DNA from: Camarhynchus parvulus
Lineage: Eukaryota > Chordata > Aves > Passeriformes > Thraupidae
DNA: 64,000 nt
Assembly: GCF_901933205.1 (NCBI RefSeq)
Contig: NC_044574.1
Coordinates: forward strand, 21,313,733-21,377,732
Direction of reading: 5' to 3'
The notes below the pieces were generated by a model. The model was given only the letters and a program-made list of their open reading frames with translations. It was not told where the DNA came from and did not search any database. Each line of letters begins with the position of its first letter. Position 1 is the first letter of the stretch. Shown here one piece after another: positions 47,335-60,149 of the stretch. Position numbers and translations under genes: made by a program.

Positions 47335-48006
47335 AGGGGCAAACCAGCTCTCAGGTGTCCTGGGTAACCGAAAATGTTATTGTATTCCATGCCTATCTGT
47401 GCCCCAGAATTGTTACTGTCTCTTTGACACTCGTTGGCAGGATCAGAACTGGAATCGTGGGGCAGCTGCGAGGTGCCTGTCCCTTTAGGTCAGGGCACCT
47501 GAGCAGACTCCCTCTTTGGCCTGGCAGCACTTGCTGAAGGCAGAGGCTCTGCTTTGGAAAGGCTGCTTTGGGCGTGTCTGGACTGGCAACTACAGCAGCT
47601 GGGAAAAACTGCATTTCCCAATTAGAAACTGTTTTCAGAGTGAACTTTGCAAACTCTATGGGCAGTGAAAGTTAAGTGGGTCCCGGGTGGGGCAGGTTAC
47701 CCTTTGTCCACACCGATCTAGGTTTTTCTATGCTATTACAATCTAACAACCATCACTACATTCCTGCCACTAAACTATATCACTTCCGCCTTCTTACATG
47801 CCTTGCAAGGCATTGCTCTGGGCAGCCATAAATTCTCTTTTTTGGACAGAGTTACATGGAGGACTTGCCAGTCTACAGGTGTCACAGAGGGTTTCTGCTG
47901 TTTTCTTTGTTGTTGCTGTTGTAGCGCAGGCTGATATAGCTCTGGCAGAAAAACTTTGTAATATAAACCCAGCCTCAGGCTCTCAGTCTGCAGCTGACCC
48001 ACTATA
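47335..48006. other. GC-richer unclassified block
   Basis: The block rises sharply in GC against its flanks. It includes GCAGCTGCGAGGTGCCTGTC, GGCTGCTTTGGGCGTGTCTG and GTGGGTCCCGGGTGGGGCAG, then an AT-richer second half with TTGTTGTTGCTGTTGTAGCG. Open frames occur on both strands in both halves (47355-47537 and 47798-48007 plus; 47393-47614 and 47775-48002 minus), so none is favoured. The texture suits an old ERV or other repeat, but no diagnostic ends were found. Confidence 0.3.
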
Positions 48007-48837
48007 ATGTTGTATTGCAGTCATTTACCACTTAGAAAACTTTCTTCACAGTTCTGAGAACTAGAAACTTTGTGGTTGCTCCAAAGGTGTGTCTATGATA
48101 TTACAAGCTCTAGGCATAGCCTAGGGCTAATTTTAACTTCCCTTCTAAATTCAGCACTTTCAATATATCATAACTCTTCCCATCATATGTGAAATAGGTT
48201 CAAATAACCACTGAGGTACTTCACTTATACAGTTTGCTGATATCTTCCAACCCTAGAGACAATAATTCCTTGAATATACTTACAAAATGTCTGGTGTCCT
48301 TCATGTTTCAATTCTTTATTTCTCCCTTTGTTTCACAAGGAACCTGTATATGTTATTTAGATTATAATTCATTACAGTTTTGGACGTTTTTTGTCATTTT
48401 ACATTTTTTAATCCAGGATTGAAGAAATAAAACTTGTAAGTATTTAGGTGAAGTGTAGTCATGGTAAGACAGCTTTTCATATATATTTTTCTTTCTTCAT
48501 ACACACACACACTCATCAGAAGGGTCCAGAAAGCATTAGAGATTCAAAAAATCCATAGATGAACTCATGAAGAAGCATATTCCAATTCTGAAATAATCAA
48601 ACATATTCACACCGGCTTTAGTCTGTGCACACTGTGTTAAAAAATGCAGTAATGGAATTTCTCTTATCTGTGTATCTGATCTTCTCAAGATAGAAAACAA
48701 ATGTCTTTATAATTCTGTGTTGAATGATGTGTTGTTTGATAAGTACCTAGGATGGAAATTGCTATTCTGCAACTTTCACATTCATGTCCATGGTCACTGT
48801 CTGTAAGTTTTTTAAGAGCACAGCTGCCTGGCTCAGC
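48007..48837. other. AT-rich unique DNA, no feature seen
   Basis: Contains a short (AC)6 at 48501-48512 and nothing else recognisable. Confidence 0.5.
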
Positions 48838-49005
48838 TGTCACTGGCCACACAAGGATACCACCCACCAGTGACCACTGAGCACCCCAAGACTCATTTCT
48901 GGGGCCTTCCACCAGAGGACTGTGCATGATCCACAGTTCTAAAACTGCCCCCCACCCAGGGGCGATACCTTGGCATTCCCACCTGAACCACAAAAGCCTT
49001 TCACC
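48838..49005 (-). mobile_element. LTR-like repeat, family A copy 2 (partial)
   Basis: Read on the minus strand: GGTTCAGGTGGGAATGCC, then a GGGTGGGGGGCAGTTTTAG stretch, CTCTGGTGGAAGGCCCCAG, AAATGAGTCTTGGGGTGCTC and GTGACAGCTGAGCC. The same ordered landmarks are found at 60150-60300 on the plus strand and in 7464-7960. Only the first third of the element is present, without the poly(A)-signal end. Confidence 0.55.
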
Positions 49006-49800
49006 TACTACAGTAACTGACAAAACCTTTTCTTAAAGAACATGCAATGTGTTACTATTAATGAAATGTTCAGCGCTGCCTTTAATGAAGAGCTCAGGAA
49101 TTTTCTTGTGTAGGAAAGAAGCTATAGTGAAAATTATAGCACAATTTCTGATTCATATTTTACAACCTAGTTACCCCTATGTCTGGAATCTTATTCCAAT
49201 CAAACATACAAGTAGTAGGTACTAAACTACCCCTTTCTGTGGTGTGTTGTTTCGAGTTTTTTCAGGGTTTCTTTTTTCCCTCTCTGTTTATTTTTTTCTT
49301 TTGGTCTGACATGCCTGTAGAGATAAAAAGATCTTTATCGCACAGCAAAATATTATGAATACTCTTCATTTTCTTCCCCCCTCAGAAAATATCAGTAACT
49401 AGACACTTATTCTCAAACATTTCAGGAAATTCTTTCTTAATAGGGAGAAAAATTGATTCAAACATTGGAAAGTAGCACTTTTCTACAAAATGACTGATGT
49501 TCAGGATGATTTATTTGTGACCCAAGGGCTTGTTTCAGTTTTTGTCTGGTAAAGTGGGCTGAGGGCATTATAAGAATAGTATTAATTGAGTACATTTGGG
49601 TTTGTACTCAAATATGGTTGTTGAGATTAATAGTTTTGACCACATAGAGACAATAACTAAAAACGTGTAAGACAACCACTAGCATGAAAAGTGTTAATGA
49701 TAAATTAATTTACTGAAGTCACTTTTAAAAATTTAAAACTGGCCAAAATTTATTAGTCTTCTGAACCCTTCCATTACAGATTTAGTATTCCCTAACTGAT
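49006..49800. other. AT-rich unique DNA, no feature seen
   Basis: No gene or repeat recognised. Confidence 0.5.
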
Positions 49801-49875
49801 ATATGCATATATATATATATATATATATACATATATATATACACACATACATATACATATATGTATATACACATA
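49801..49875. repeat. AT/AC microsatellite
   Basis: About 12 AT units followed by imperfect ATAC, ACAT and TATG steps. It is an interrupted simple repeat. Confidence 0.9.
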
Positions 49876-52034
49876 TTTATTTGCAAAGAGTAGTATGATG
49901 ACTCTTTTTTCTTGGCCCTGAACATTATCTGCCATTACTTTATAACAACATGGTTATGAAATCCCAAAGTGACACAAGTTAAAATATTTGATCACTTTAG
50001 AAAAAAATGCAGAAGACTTAGAACACTGATAACATCAGAAAATAATGGTTCTTAATGCATTTCCTGATGTGTCTTTATGCATTCACTATTTATTTGGTCA
50101 TAAATAGCAAAGACAGTAATCAACATTACTTTAACTTCATTTTGACATTTCAAGGAATTCAAAGCTATTTAATTTTTTTCCTTTAGACAATGAACTCAGG
50201 TTTTTAGACTGGGCTATTTCTTTCAACTCTCTGGTAGTTACTAATAATATCCTTACCTATTTATAATGTGTTTATTGCAAGTTTTATCATGTTTAACAAA
50301 TAAAATGAAAAATAAATTAAACAGAAAATAATCTGGTTTTTTACCTTTTCATTTGCTAGCTAGAACTGCAAATCAATTTCATAAGTTTAGCAATTAAGAA
50401 ACCTATGATATTTGTCTCTTCATTTTACAAATGTTTTAGCTTGCATAAATGTGGAGTACAGAATAATTTTATATTTGCTAAAATGTTGTTTTCACCCTTA
50501 AGAGTATATACTTAATATATGCCTATGTTATCTGGAAAATGTGACTTCCCTTTGGGGAAAGTTTAACATTACCCTCCTTGGCTTCAGAGCAGAAGCATTT
50601 TTTAATGCAAACCAAAGTCTTTACCGTCTCCTAAAGTCTTCTAATTATTCACAGCCAGCTGAATCCTGATGGTATTAAGAACCAGTGGGCATAGTTATAC
50701 TGTGCATAAGCCTTTTGACTAGGTTCACATGTTCACATGTGCTGAATAGTGTCATCAGCAGGGCAGTGTTTGTGCAATTGTTCCCACCTCGTGGATACAG
50801 GTCTTTTTAAACAGCGCCTTGAGAGGGAAGAACCTTCAGTGTTGCTTTTCCAATGGGTGAGCAGTTATATTTTTTGGACTAAAATTAAGGCTAATTAAGG
50901 CAGATTGGTTTTTAGATATTTGCTGAGGTGGACACCTCTGTAGAGTTGGTGAGCAGGAGCACAACAAGCAGACTTCAGTTGTTAAAGGGGCAGCTTGTCT
51001 GGAGGAGCCAGAGAAACCCTGTGAGGCAGCGCAGCAATGAAGATGCTGGGGTCTCCCTGCCTAGGTGAAGATTTACACTCCTAATCCATAATATTTCATA
51101 TTCAGGAGCTGGATAGGGGGTTTTGGCTAGTTTTTGTGGAATATGTTGTACCGCTTTCCACTGAGAGCTGAATATATTTCTAGAGCATAGAAAGTTAATA
51201 AAACGACAGTAATAAAAAGACTAAAGTATCATTCAACTGTGACAATTTTATTCAAAGAAACAAAACATTCTATTTTTATTTCCTGGTTTATAGAGCAAAC
51301 ATTCTTATTTTAAAATAATCTGACTGTTTCCCTCTGAATTAATTTATTCTGCAAAACTTGGAGGAATGACCCAATTATGTCAGGAAATGCAGACACAAAT
51401 TAGGTAACTATTCCGTATGTTTTCATCCACTGTTATTTTACATCAGTATCCAGCATGTACCAAAACAACTGTTTGCTGTGAAGGCATTATTAGTTCCAAA
51501 CAGATGAAGAGATGTCACATTCAATTGTTTTTTTCTCACATCTTTGTTCTAACATGATGGTAGCAGAAGGTAAGAAATCTATGAGTAATTGTAAGGGGAA
51601 AAAAATGTTAAAAATGAAAAACGCTACTTACAAGTCTGCATCTTTTACTGACAGTAAGATGAAAGACCTGTTGTCTCATTAAAAGTTAGACACAGTATCC
51701 AACTACTTCATAACATTTTACTGGAAAGATGTAATATATTTTAACAAACTATTAACCATTTTAAGCGGTATTTCCTAGTAAATCTAATGTTTCATATCTA
51801 AATCAGAATACTTAGATACACTAAAGTTCTCTGGCTTGTTTCATTGACCTTAGTTCATTGCATTTAAAAAGCATTTCCTCTTAAAGAATACAGTTTATAT
51901 TTATTAGCACATTTGGACAAGCATCCAATCTTAAATTACACATATACTTGAAATTGATCAAGTCCTTAATGGCTTTCTGAGTGGAAATTTTTTTTGCTTT
52001 GGTGTGTATGTGTGTATGTAGTAGGGAGAGTAGC
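49876..52034. other. AT-rich unique DNA
   Basis: No gene or named repeat. The part 50930-51070 is less AT-rich and has no recognisable identity. Confidence 0.45.
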
Positions 52035-52182
52035 AGTAAAAGCCCTGGAAGCGTCCAAGGCCAGGTCGGACGCGGCTTTGAGCAATCTGGTCTAGTAAAA
52101 GGTGTCTCTTTCTATGGCAGGCTGATTGGAACTGGATGATCTTTAAGGTCCATTCCAACCCAAAGCATTCTATCATTGTATG
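52035..52182 (+). mobile_element. CR1 LINE, short 3' end
   Basis: The strand reads AAGGCCAGGTCGGACGCGGC, TTTGAGCAATCTGGTCTAGT, TGGATGATCTTTAAGGTCC and ATTCCAACCC, then ATTCTATCATTGTATGA. This is the last 150 bp of CR1 in forward orientation. It is well preserved compared with the other CR1 pieces here, including CpG sites (GTCGGACGCGGC) that older copies have lost, so it is probably younger. Confidence 0.92.
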
Positions 52183-52222
52183 ACCACTAGCAAAATTAAA
52201 ATCCATTATTTTGAGTCCTTTT

Positions 52223-52254
<32 letters not shown>
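52223..52254. repeat. (TTG)n microsatellite
   Basis: About ten TTG/GTT units just downstream of the CR1 3' end. On the minus strand it makes an asparagine run in an open frame, which should not be taken as coding. Confidence 0.92.
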
Positions 52255-54470
52255 ATTTTTGTTGGTTTGTATTGTTAGCATGTGACTTTATTTGTATTTA
52301 CACTCATGAACTGTGAACATCCTGCACTTTGGACTGGTTTTGTTCCTACTAAGGATTACTATCATAACTTCTTATATTATGAAAATGGGCTTGAGCTCCT
52401 TGGATGAATGCAGTATCAGGTATTCTCTGAAACTTTTGCTTTAGGCTAGGAAGTTTTGAAGTACAAGTATACTCCTGATATTATATGTACTCTAACAATC
52501 ATATCGAGACAGTTAAAAATCTTTAAGTATGTAAAAGGAAAGTATTTGTATGCACACCCATATCCAATCTATTCAATACTTGAATATTTTATCTATTACA
52601 TGACAGTAGAAATATCCTCAACAGAATTAAAATTCTAGAAATTTTTTTTCTGCTTCTTTGTCTATTTCTCTATGTTCTCTGTAAAAATGGCTTACCAGTA
52701 AATATGAGAATGCCAGCTCCTCTGTGAATTCAGTCTTCATGTGCATGAAGAATTTTAGGTAATCATGCATCCCAAGTGAATGACCAAATACTTTAAAGTG
52801 CAGAACAAATTGTATGAGACTTCAACCTTACTTCTGCCAGTCCTCCTAGGATTACTTTTAGGCCCAGGAAGCTTTGACAGGGATGGCCAGTAGTGATAAA
52901 AAGGAATCAAAACAATGATGGGGGCTCTGAATAAAATAAAAGAGCTTTGCAATAAGTGCAGTGTGAAGGGCATATAGGAACTGTCATTTCAAAGAGGCTA
53001 AGTGACATGTCAGTGGCAAAATGGGTCATGCTAGAAAGTATTTCTGTTCAAAAGGGAGTTCAAGTTTGAGGATAAGAAGCTGTTCAGCAGGCAAATGCAT
53101 TTTGAGCTACTCTGAATTTGAAAATGGACATTCTTTGTTAGCAGCATTTTGGTTTGCTTTTTACTGGAAAGAAACATCTATTCAAAACAATCTCTGTCAT
53201 TACCAAGAACAAACTGGAGACTGATATAGGGGAGTTTATCCTCCATTATTACAGTTAGGGAAAAAAAGAAAAAAAAAGGAAGAGTAGAGTTTTTTGGTTT
53301 CTTTGCTAAAAGCTGCAAGAAATCAATTCTAAAGAAGCTGTTTACTAGACAGGAGACGTGCCTAGTAGGCAATCCCAGCTAATAGAAATTTCTGGAATCT
53401 GTAACGTTTAAATGAATTATTGAAATGTGGTTTTTATGACAGTTCATTAACCCATAACACAGTCAGTTTATTTAGTTTAGAACTGTATTTCAGTCAAGCA
53501 TTTTCTTTGGCAATTACCAGTATGCCATTATATTATTGTCATTTAGATAGTAATTTTTCAAATGCATATCATCTTTTCCCTTCAATCTCTATTTTAATCC
53601 TATTCTATGCCTTCCCTGGACTGGTTTTACATTATCTTTTGGCCAACATTTTTTTCCCTTCTAGATGAGTGTCCTTGAGCAATAACAAGATCCATCAAAC
53701 TTCTGATAGAATTGTATTTCCCGAGCCAGGTAGAAACTTCAGAATCTTTCTGTAGTTCATAATGATAAAGTAAAAATAATGGATTAAAAAAAAAATTTAA
53801 AAATTTAAGATGTAAGAAAAGGAATTGAAAGGATTCTCTCAGTAGATAATGAAAAATAATTTAAAATGGATAAATTCTATACTCTAACTGCTAAGACGCC
53901 ATGTTATGTAAAGTCATGTTTCCGCAAGCCTTATAGAACCAAATGTACTTCGGATGAAGTATTATGTCTTACAGACATGACAAGATGTGACACCTTATAA
54001 TACATGACAAGATTTCTCTGAAGGCTCAGAAAGGGCCTGAATAATAAATTCCAAAACTGTATTCCATCTTGGGTTTCTGTGACTAAAAACTGAAACAAAA
54101 TATTTGTTCCAATAATGTCTTACATTTCAGTCAGTTACAGGGTTGTTCTAAAGAATTCTATTGATATTTTAAAAAACCCAAACAAATTACATATTTGGTT
54201 TTAGATTCCTAAATAATTATGTTGTGTTAGCAGTGCAAATATACATTAGATGTATTAGATATATTAGATATATTTAGAGACATCTATCTTAGGGATATAG
54301 ATATATTTCTGCAAACAGCTCTGTTATGAACATTCCTGTTACTTTATAAAATAGCCCTAATCATGACCAAAACATATTTGGTCACTCAGGAACAAAGTCA
54401 AACTCTAAAGATGAGATTAAAAACAATGCAATTTTTTGGAAAGAATCCTGGGAAAAGTTATTGGAAAGCA
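52255..54470. other. AT-rich unique DNA, no feature seen
   Basis: No exon, RNA gene or transposon recognised. There are A-rich patches near 53255-53282 and 53787-53810. Confidence 0.5.
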
Positions 54471-54476
54471 GGAAAG

Positions 54477-54723
54477 GGAAAGGAAAGGAAAGGAAAGGAA
54501 AGGAAAGGAAAGGAAAGGAAAGGAAAGGAAAGGAAAGGAAAGGAAAGGAAAGGAAAGGAAAGGAAAGGAAAGGAAAGGAAAGGAAAGGAAAGGAAAGGAA
54601 AGGAAAGGAAAGGAAAGGAAAGGAAAGGAAAGGAAAGGAAAGGAAAGGAAAGGAAAGGAAAGGAAAGGAAAGGAGAAGAAAGGAAAGGAAAGGAAAGAGG
54701 GGAAAGGGAGAAAAAAAGGAAAG
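54477..54723. repeat. (GGAAA)n pentanucleotide array
   Basis: The unit GGAAA repeats without a single error from 54477 to 54674 (198 bases, about 39.6 units), then becomes imperfect (GGAGAAGAAA, GAGGGGAAAGGG) to about 54723. One strand is entirely purine. Because the array contains no stop in any forward frame it opens all three, giving a KERKG-type artefact, and a SFPFL-type artefact on the other strand. The low error rate indicates recent expansion and probable length polymorphism. Confidence 0.97.
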
Positions 54724-57700
54724 CAAAGGGCATAAGCTTTTTAACACTGCATCCAAAAAGAAATTTTTTTTTAATCTGTCCTTTTCAGTTTAAATTTCTA
54801 TCATGCCACCTTAAAATTAAAAAAAATATACTGTGGAATTAATAGCAGAATAAAAAATTAAAAAATAATAAAAAAATCCACAACCCATTCTAACACATGC
54901 TCACACTGTCTTTGTTTTCACTGAAAGCTAGATCAAGTTGTGGTAATTTGTAAGTGGACTGGAATAAGTATCATGGTATAAAGAATCATACTTTTATTTT
55001 ATTTGACCTGTTGGTGTTAAGAATGTTAAGTTTATAAGTACCTTTTTCTGTTCAAAGACCCCTTTTTCTGTAAATATTTTTCTCTGATATGAAAATTACT
55101 TTGACCCCTTTTGACATTTCTCTGTAAATTGACTGTCATTAAAACAATTTAAAGAAAGAAAATATTGCATCTTCTTTCAAAATACAAAACTTTCTATCTT
55201 ATTTTGTATTTTTAATTGCTTTGGGACAAAAATGCTCCATCCCAGTAAGACTATATAATATTAAGAAATGGAAATGAAAAGCAATCTTGAGTATCTGTGA
55301 AAGACAAAATTGGAAAGTGGCAACAAAATCTAGATCTTAAATTATTCACATCAATTGTACAACAAAGAGTAAGAAAATTTGAATTTTGTTACTTATCATT
55401 AAGCAGTGGCGAAAACAGTGTTCTGAGGCAGGTCATGTAATTGTATTTTTCTGTGACTACAACCAGCTATTCCACATGGATCTCATACACGGAAAACCTG
55501 TTTGCAGATCTGCTGCACCATTTCATTCTCCATTGTGCTTTTTTCTCGTGCCACACATAGCTTCATGTGCAGACTATTACACTAATTTGTGAAGGCTCAA
55601 AGATTTTGAGATAAGCCTGAGAGGCAAAGTAGAAAAATAATTATTTTGTTAAGGGAGAAGAAATGAAGTGTTTGTTCCAGTTTAATCTTCTGCTCTATAC
55701 CAATAAAAAAAAGTAGTAGTGAGGGCTCTAATCAGTGTTAGAATAGCACTGATTAGAATCCCTTTCTTGACACTTTTTTATGTTATTGACAATTTCCACA
55801 CAAAATTCACTCAAGAGAACAATTAACAATTTTTTTTCAAACAGGAAATAATGTTTATGTTTTGATTTTCTCCCTGTATTAAAATGCGTGCATGAAAATT
55901 TTCACTTCCTTTTCTTGTTTTCCTTTCATCCAGTATCTTACAGTATTTTAGATTTTATAGGATATTTGCTGTGCTTTTATTTTTTTTTTACTGCCTTAAC
56001 CCCCATATCATGACCTTCCTTGCTAAGCTAAGGGCCACAGCTTGAAATTAGATTATTTTAGTGAGCCAAGGCCTTAATCCAACAGATGAATGACATTTTC
56101 TTTTTATGAAAAATCCGTTTGTCAGAAAGATTGAGAAAACAAAAAGCTTTAATGCAGTTTATTTATCAAAAATCTCCATTACTAAACTCTTCCATTTTTT
56201 CTGTTAGGTTGTTGCCTGTTTTTTCTCATGATACAATTACAGAGCTAAAGATTTTAACAGCAGCTGCCAAAGAGAAAACAAGCTGACTGTCATCTTTCTT
56301 AGTTGCTTCCTGGCCAAAACAAGTGGGAAAGCCACTTGCAAACACTCCAAAAGTTTCCATCTAGCAAAAGAAAGTATGAATTGGGATTTAAATCCAAATC
56401 CAACATACAGCTGTAAAAGATGCTGTAACTAAGATACCAAATTAGTTTTTTAAAATACTTGAAATAGTTGTTTAGACAGCAACAGAATATTAGTATTAAC
56501 TTCAGTGAATTATTTCAACATCTCTGTAATAGCTGCCTAAAGGATTCTTAATGTTTAACAATACCAGTGGTTTCTAACCCTTTACTACAGTAGCATTTCA
56601 TAGCTGTTGATGTAAATGATGGCTTCAGCAATTGTCAGTTGACTTACATAATTTGAGTAACAAACATGACAGCTATTTTGATGTTGGTTTATTTTTGCAC
56701 TGACAGACTTGAGAACAAGTGTTCCAAGTTAGATAAACCTCAAAGTGATTCCTTCAGATCCCAGGAAAGCATGTCAGCTCTGTTAGACAGCATGTGCAAA
56801 TTATAATCTAGTAAAAACAATGGGTTTGTTGTGTTGACAAGTTTTAAACACTATGTAATTTATTTATATAGCAAAAATAACTCCAAAAAACTAGGCTAAA
56901 ATATGGGTAAAAGATGACATTAATTTCTTCTGAGAGGGCTCTGTGAATATCCGTTGACAGCAAAAGAACAGATTCTGAGTGGGCCTGGCTGAATATTTCC
57001 TATGAAATTATTTTCTTTTTAGTCACAACTGATCTTTTCATGTTGAATGGACTGAAGGTATCAATTTGTCTGTAGCTATTACATGGAGGGATTTCAAAGT
57101 GCACCCTTTATTTATCTTGACTTTGTGCCAAGATCAATGATAGATATAAACCACATTTTCTGAATCCTTGTTTCTATGGGTAGGTAACCCTCAAGAAGCC
57201 ACCTCATGCTCTAGGTAACTGTCCTATTTATGTCATCAGGATGCAGAGCTTTTGAAACCCTGCACAGCACACTTGCTGGCAAAATCTATTTATCTTTGTA
57301 GCGGTATTGGATTATTTTTTGTCTTTTCTCTAATTTTTCTCCATCATTTAAGTTATCCCTTAGCTTTGTTTGTCTTGTCTTTTACCACCTGTATTCCCTT
57401 CTCTTTTATATGAAGTCTGTTTCCATTTCAGAAACACTTCCAGAGGTTGATACATTAACATCAGAACCACTTCAGACTTTCTTGTGCCCAGCAAGACACA
57501 CTGTTTTCCTAGGAGGAACAGTACCCTGAAAATATTTGTTACCACTTGGGCTGACTAAGATTCAATGACATTTTAATTGTTGCTGTGCGCTTCAAAAGTC
57601 ACCCAATACTTGGATATTTGTGAACATCAATCAGGGATACAAATGCCAAATACTTCTCTGCTGTCATAACTAGTGCTAACATAGACTGCCATATAGACAT

Positions 57701-59639
57701 CAGCCAATAGCTTGGCTTCATAGCTATTTTTAACACTGTCAAAACAACAGATTTTTCTGGGGAACAGCAGGTTTACTTCTCTGGAGAAAAAAAAAGAACT
57801 GTTTATCCTCAAGAGACGTACAATCTAAATGGTTAAAGTTATGATTATAAAAAATGAAAATAAAACTGTTTATTGAAATTATTGTTGCAATAATTTCTCC
57901 TGCCTCAGCTTACAAGGCTAAACAAAAAGAATTTAAGGATAGAGAGACACATTACTATATGTATAGCAAGTTCTGCAAGAGGAAATGTGTAGATGGTGTT
58001 TGATTCTTCATTTACTTTAAAATGTTGTTTGTGAAATTCTAGGCATTAATGCATTATTAGTAGTTGATAATAACTTAAAAACAATATGAGATATTTTGTA
58101 TCTTTAAAAACTTCGTATTTTTTAAAGTGTGGCAGAAGTTTTAACCTGTTTAAAACCAATAGGTTACTCACAGAAATAGAAATATGTGTTACATCAATCA
58201 TGTAATTCATTAAATTTTGCCATTTTCTTTTTCTTCTCCTTTTTGTGTGTGGGTATGATCTTATTACATCTTTTGTGAAGAAGCTTTCACATAGTACATA
58301 TATCAAGTTACTACCTGACCTGAAGAAAAAAGGAGAAAATAGAGAAACACATAGTTTTCCTAATAAAAACACAAAGTAACTTTAGCAGTAAGCATTTATT
58401 AGAACAATTATGTACTACATTTCCATCAATACTATTCTTTCTTATGCAAGTCTTCTATAATGTAAAGTGATGTTCATATTTTTCTCCTTCATAATATTAA
58501 TGAAAAACACAGGATAAACACAATTTTTGAGCATGAAAATAAAGGACTGCGAATGAGTTTCAACTCCATGCAAAATTGGGAAATAAATTTTGATGAGCTA
58601 TGATGCTGAAGGATACATGCACTTATGAATCATCATTGGCAATGATCTATTCTTTCTCAAATTACAGGGTTATATGCTGGAATTTTAAAGACTCAGGGAG
58701 AAGAAGACTACTCTGTTTTCTCTGGGGCATAAAGTAGTTTACATAAACTGTAAAATGCAAATATTTCCCTGACGATTTGTTTTCCTTGGGAAATTAAGAC
58801 CTTTTAGTTGTGATCTTATTATGGAAGAAAATAGTGCCTGAACTTCAATTCCCTAAAACTCATGCCACACATTGCATACTGTGTTGCTTGCAGAAACATT
58901 TGTTACCAGGGATTTGAGGTGAATTATGCAAATTAAGCTGTAACAGAAACCAGATCCAATCTTATGAGTCAGAAAGGAAACTGAATAGACCAAGTGCTTA
59001 CACAAGCATCAGGTATTTCACACTGGCCCAGAAAATACTTATTGTTATTGTTCAGATTGCAGAGAAAACATTTGCATAAAATCTGTATTATCATATAATA
59101 TGCATGAGTTTATAAATCTCTGGAGTGAATGTTAGAAAAGAAAATATTCTATTTTTTATTACTTTTTCATTCTATTTAATAAATATAAAGATATATGTTT
59201 TTGTAGTTTCAGCTGCTTTCAGTTCCTTAATTTTTTCCATCTACTCTTCAAGATTAATTTTTGCATTCTGACACTTCCTATTTTTTTTATCTGAAAATTA
59301 ATTTATTTACAAGTGAGAAGCACAACAATGCCACACAACATTTTAGTCTCGATGCTTCCAAGAGGATGTGCAATTAAGAGCTTTTGTTCTTTCTCAAATA
59401 TGACAAAGAAATGCACAAAGATTTGGGGTTTTTTGTTGTGGGTAGGTGAAACTTTAGGAATTCAAGGGCAGGCATGTATACATCTGCTATCAACAAACTA
59501 CTTTCTTTCCAAAGTCAATTTAACAATCAAGTACCAAAGAGAGTAAACAATTTGCACTTATGATACCAGTGAATCTACCACCCTTCTTCCCAAACAGCAA
59601 ACCTATGACTGAAAATCACTGACTGAATCATAAAAACAA
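54724..59639. other. Unique DNA with possible regulatory segments
   Basis: No gene or named repeat over nearly 5 kb. Two segments stand out as candidate conserved elements by texture: 56030-56460 and 58905-59115. The second holds two perfect POU octamers in opposite orientation (ATGCAAAT at 58926-58933 and ATTTGCAT at 59070-59077). A 31-base hairpin at 55727-55757 is listed separately. Confidence 0.4.
55727..55757. repeat. Hairpin, 14-bp stem with 3-nt loop
   Basis: TCTAATCAGTGTTA, loop GAA, TAGCACTGATTAGA. The outer 11 pairs are Watson-Crick and one inner pair is G-T. It includes GATTA homeodomain-type cores in both arms. The stem is too short for a typical microRNA precursor. Confidence 0.9.
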
Positions 59640-60149
59640 TCAAAAGCACCATTTTCCCTGGAAAATAAAATATTGTAGATTCTCAAAGAGATTAAAAACC
59701 CAAGGCTGTCTGCCGAAAAGAATCACAAAAATACTCCTTTGGGTACAGGTCCGCTGCGTGCTTTCCTTTTATCTATCCTTGTCACAACCTGCCCCTGAAG
59801 AAGGGGTAACTGAGGTTATTGATAATAGAACCCCTTGTGACAGCTTAGAGTGAAACAACACTGAATGACCAGTGTATTTATAGCAGGTTTATTTTAGAAC
59901 AATTTTGTTGCAATTCTGAAAGGAGGCATATTTTAGTTATTATCTATAGAAATATGACAATATATAACTATAAAAATATCAATTAGGAAAATAAGGAAAA
60001 GAAAGAAAGGATAAGAGTAGATAGTGAAGAGGAAAGATGTCACCCATAGATCCAGCAATGGGATTTGTTTAAATATTGATGTCCGTTGGCCAAAGTGGTG
60101 GTTGCAGAATCGATCCATCAGGGTTGAGGGGAGCTCCTGAAAAAAATTC
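59640..60149. other. Sequence flanking family A copy 3
   Basis: Moderately complex sequence with no homologue elsewhere in the window. It may be an additional part of the family A element or of another old insertion, for example the GC-richer CCTGCCCCTGAAGAAGGGG near 59790. No coding potential is supported: the minus-strand open frame at 59933-60217 runs across the repeat boundary. Confidence 0.3.

Noticed and set aside
54363..54842. Open frames up to 159 codons (KERKG-type) and antisense SFPFL-type
   Set aside because: They come from a (GGAAA)n array with no stop in any frame, so they are not genes.
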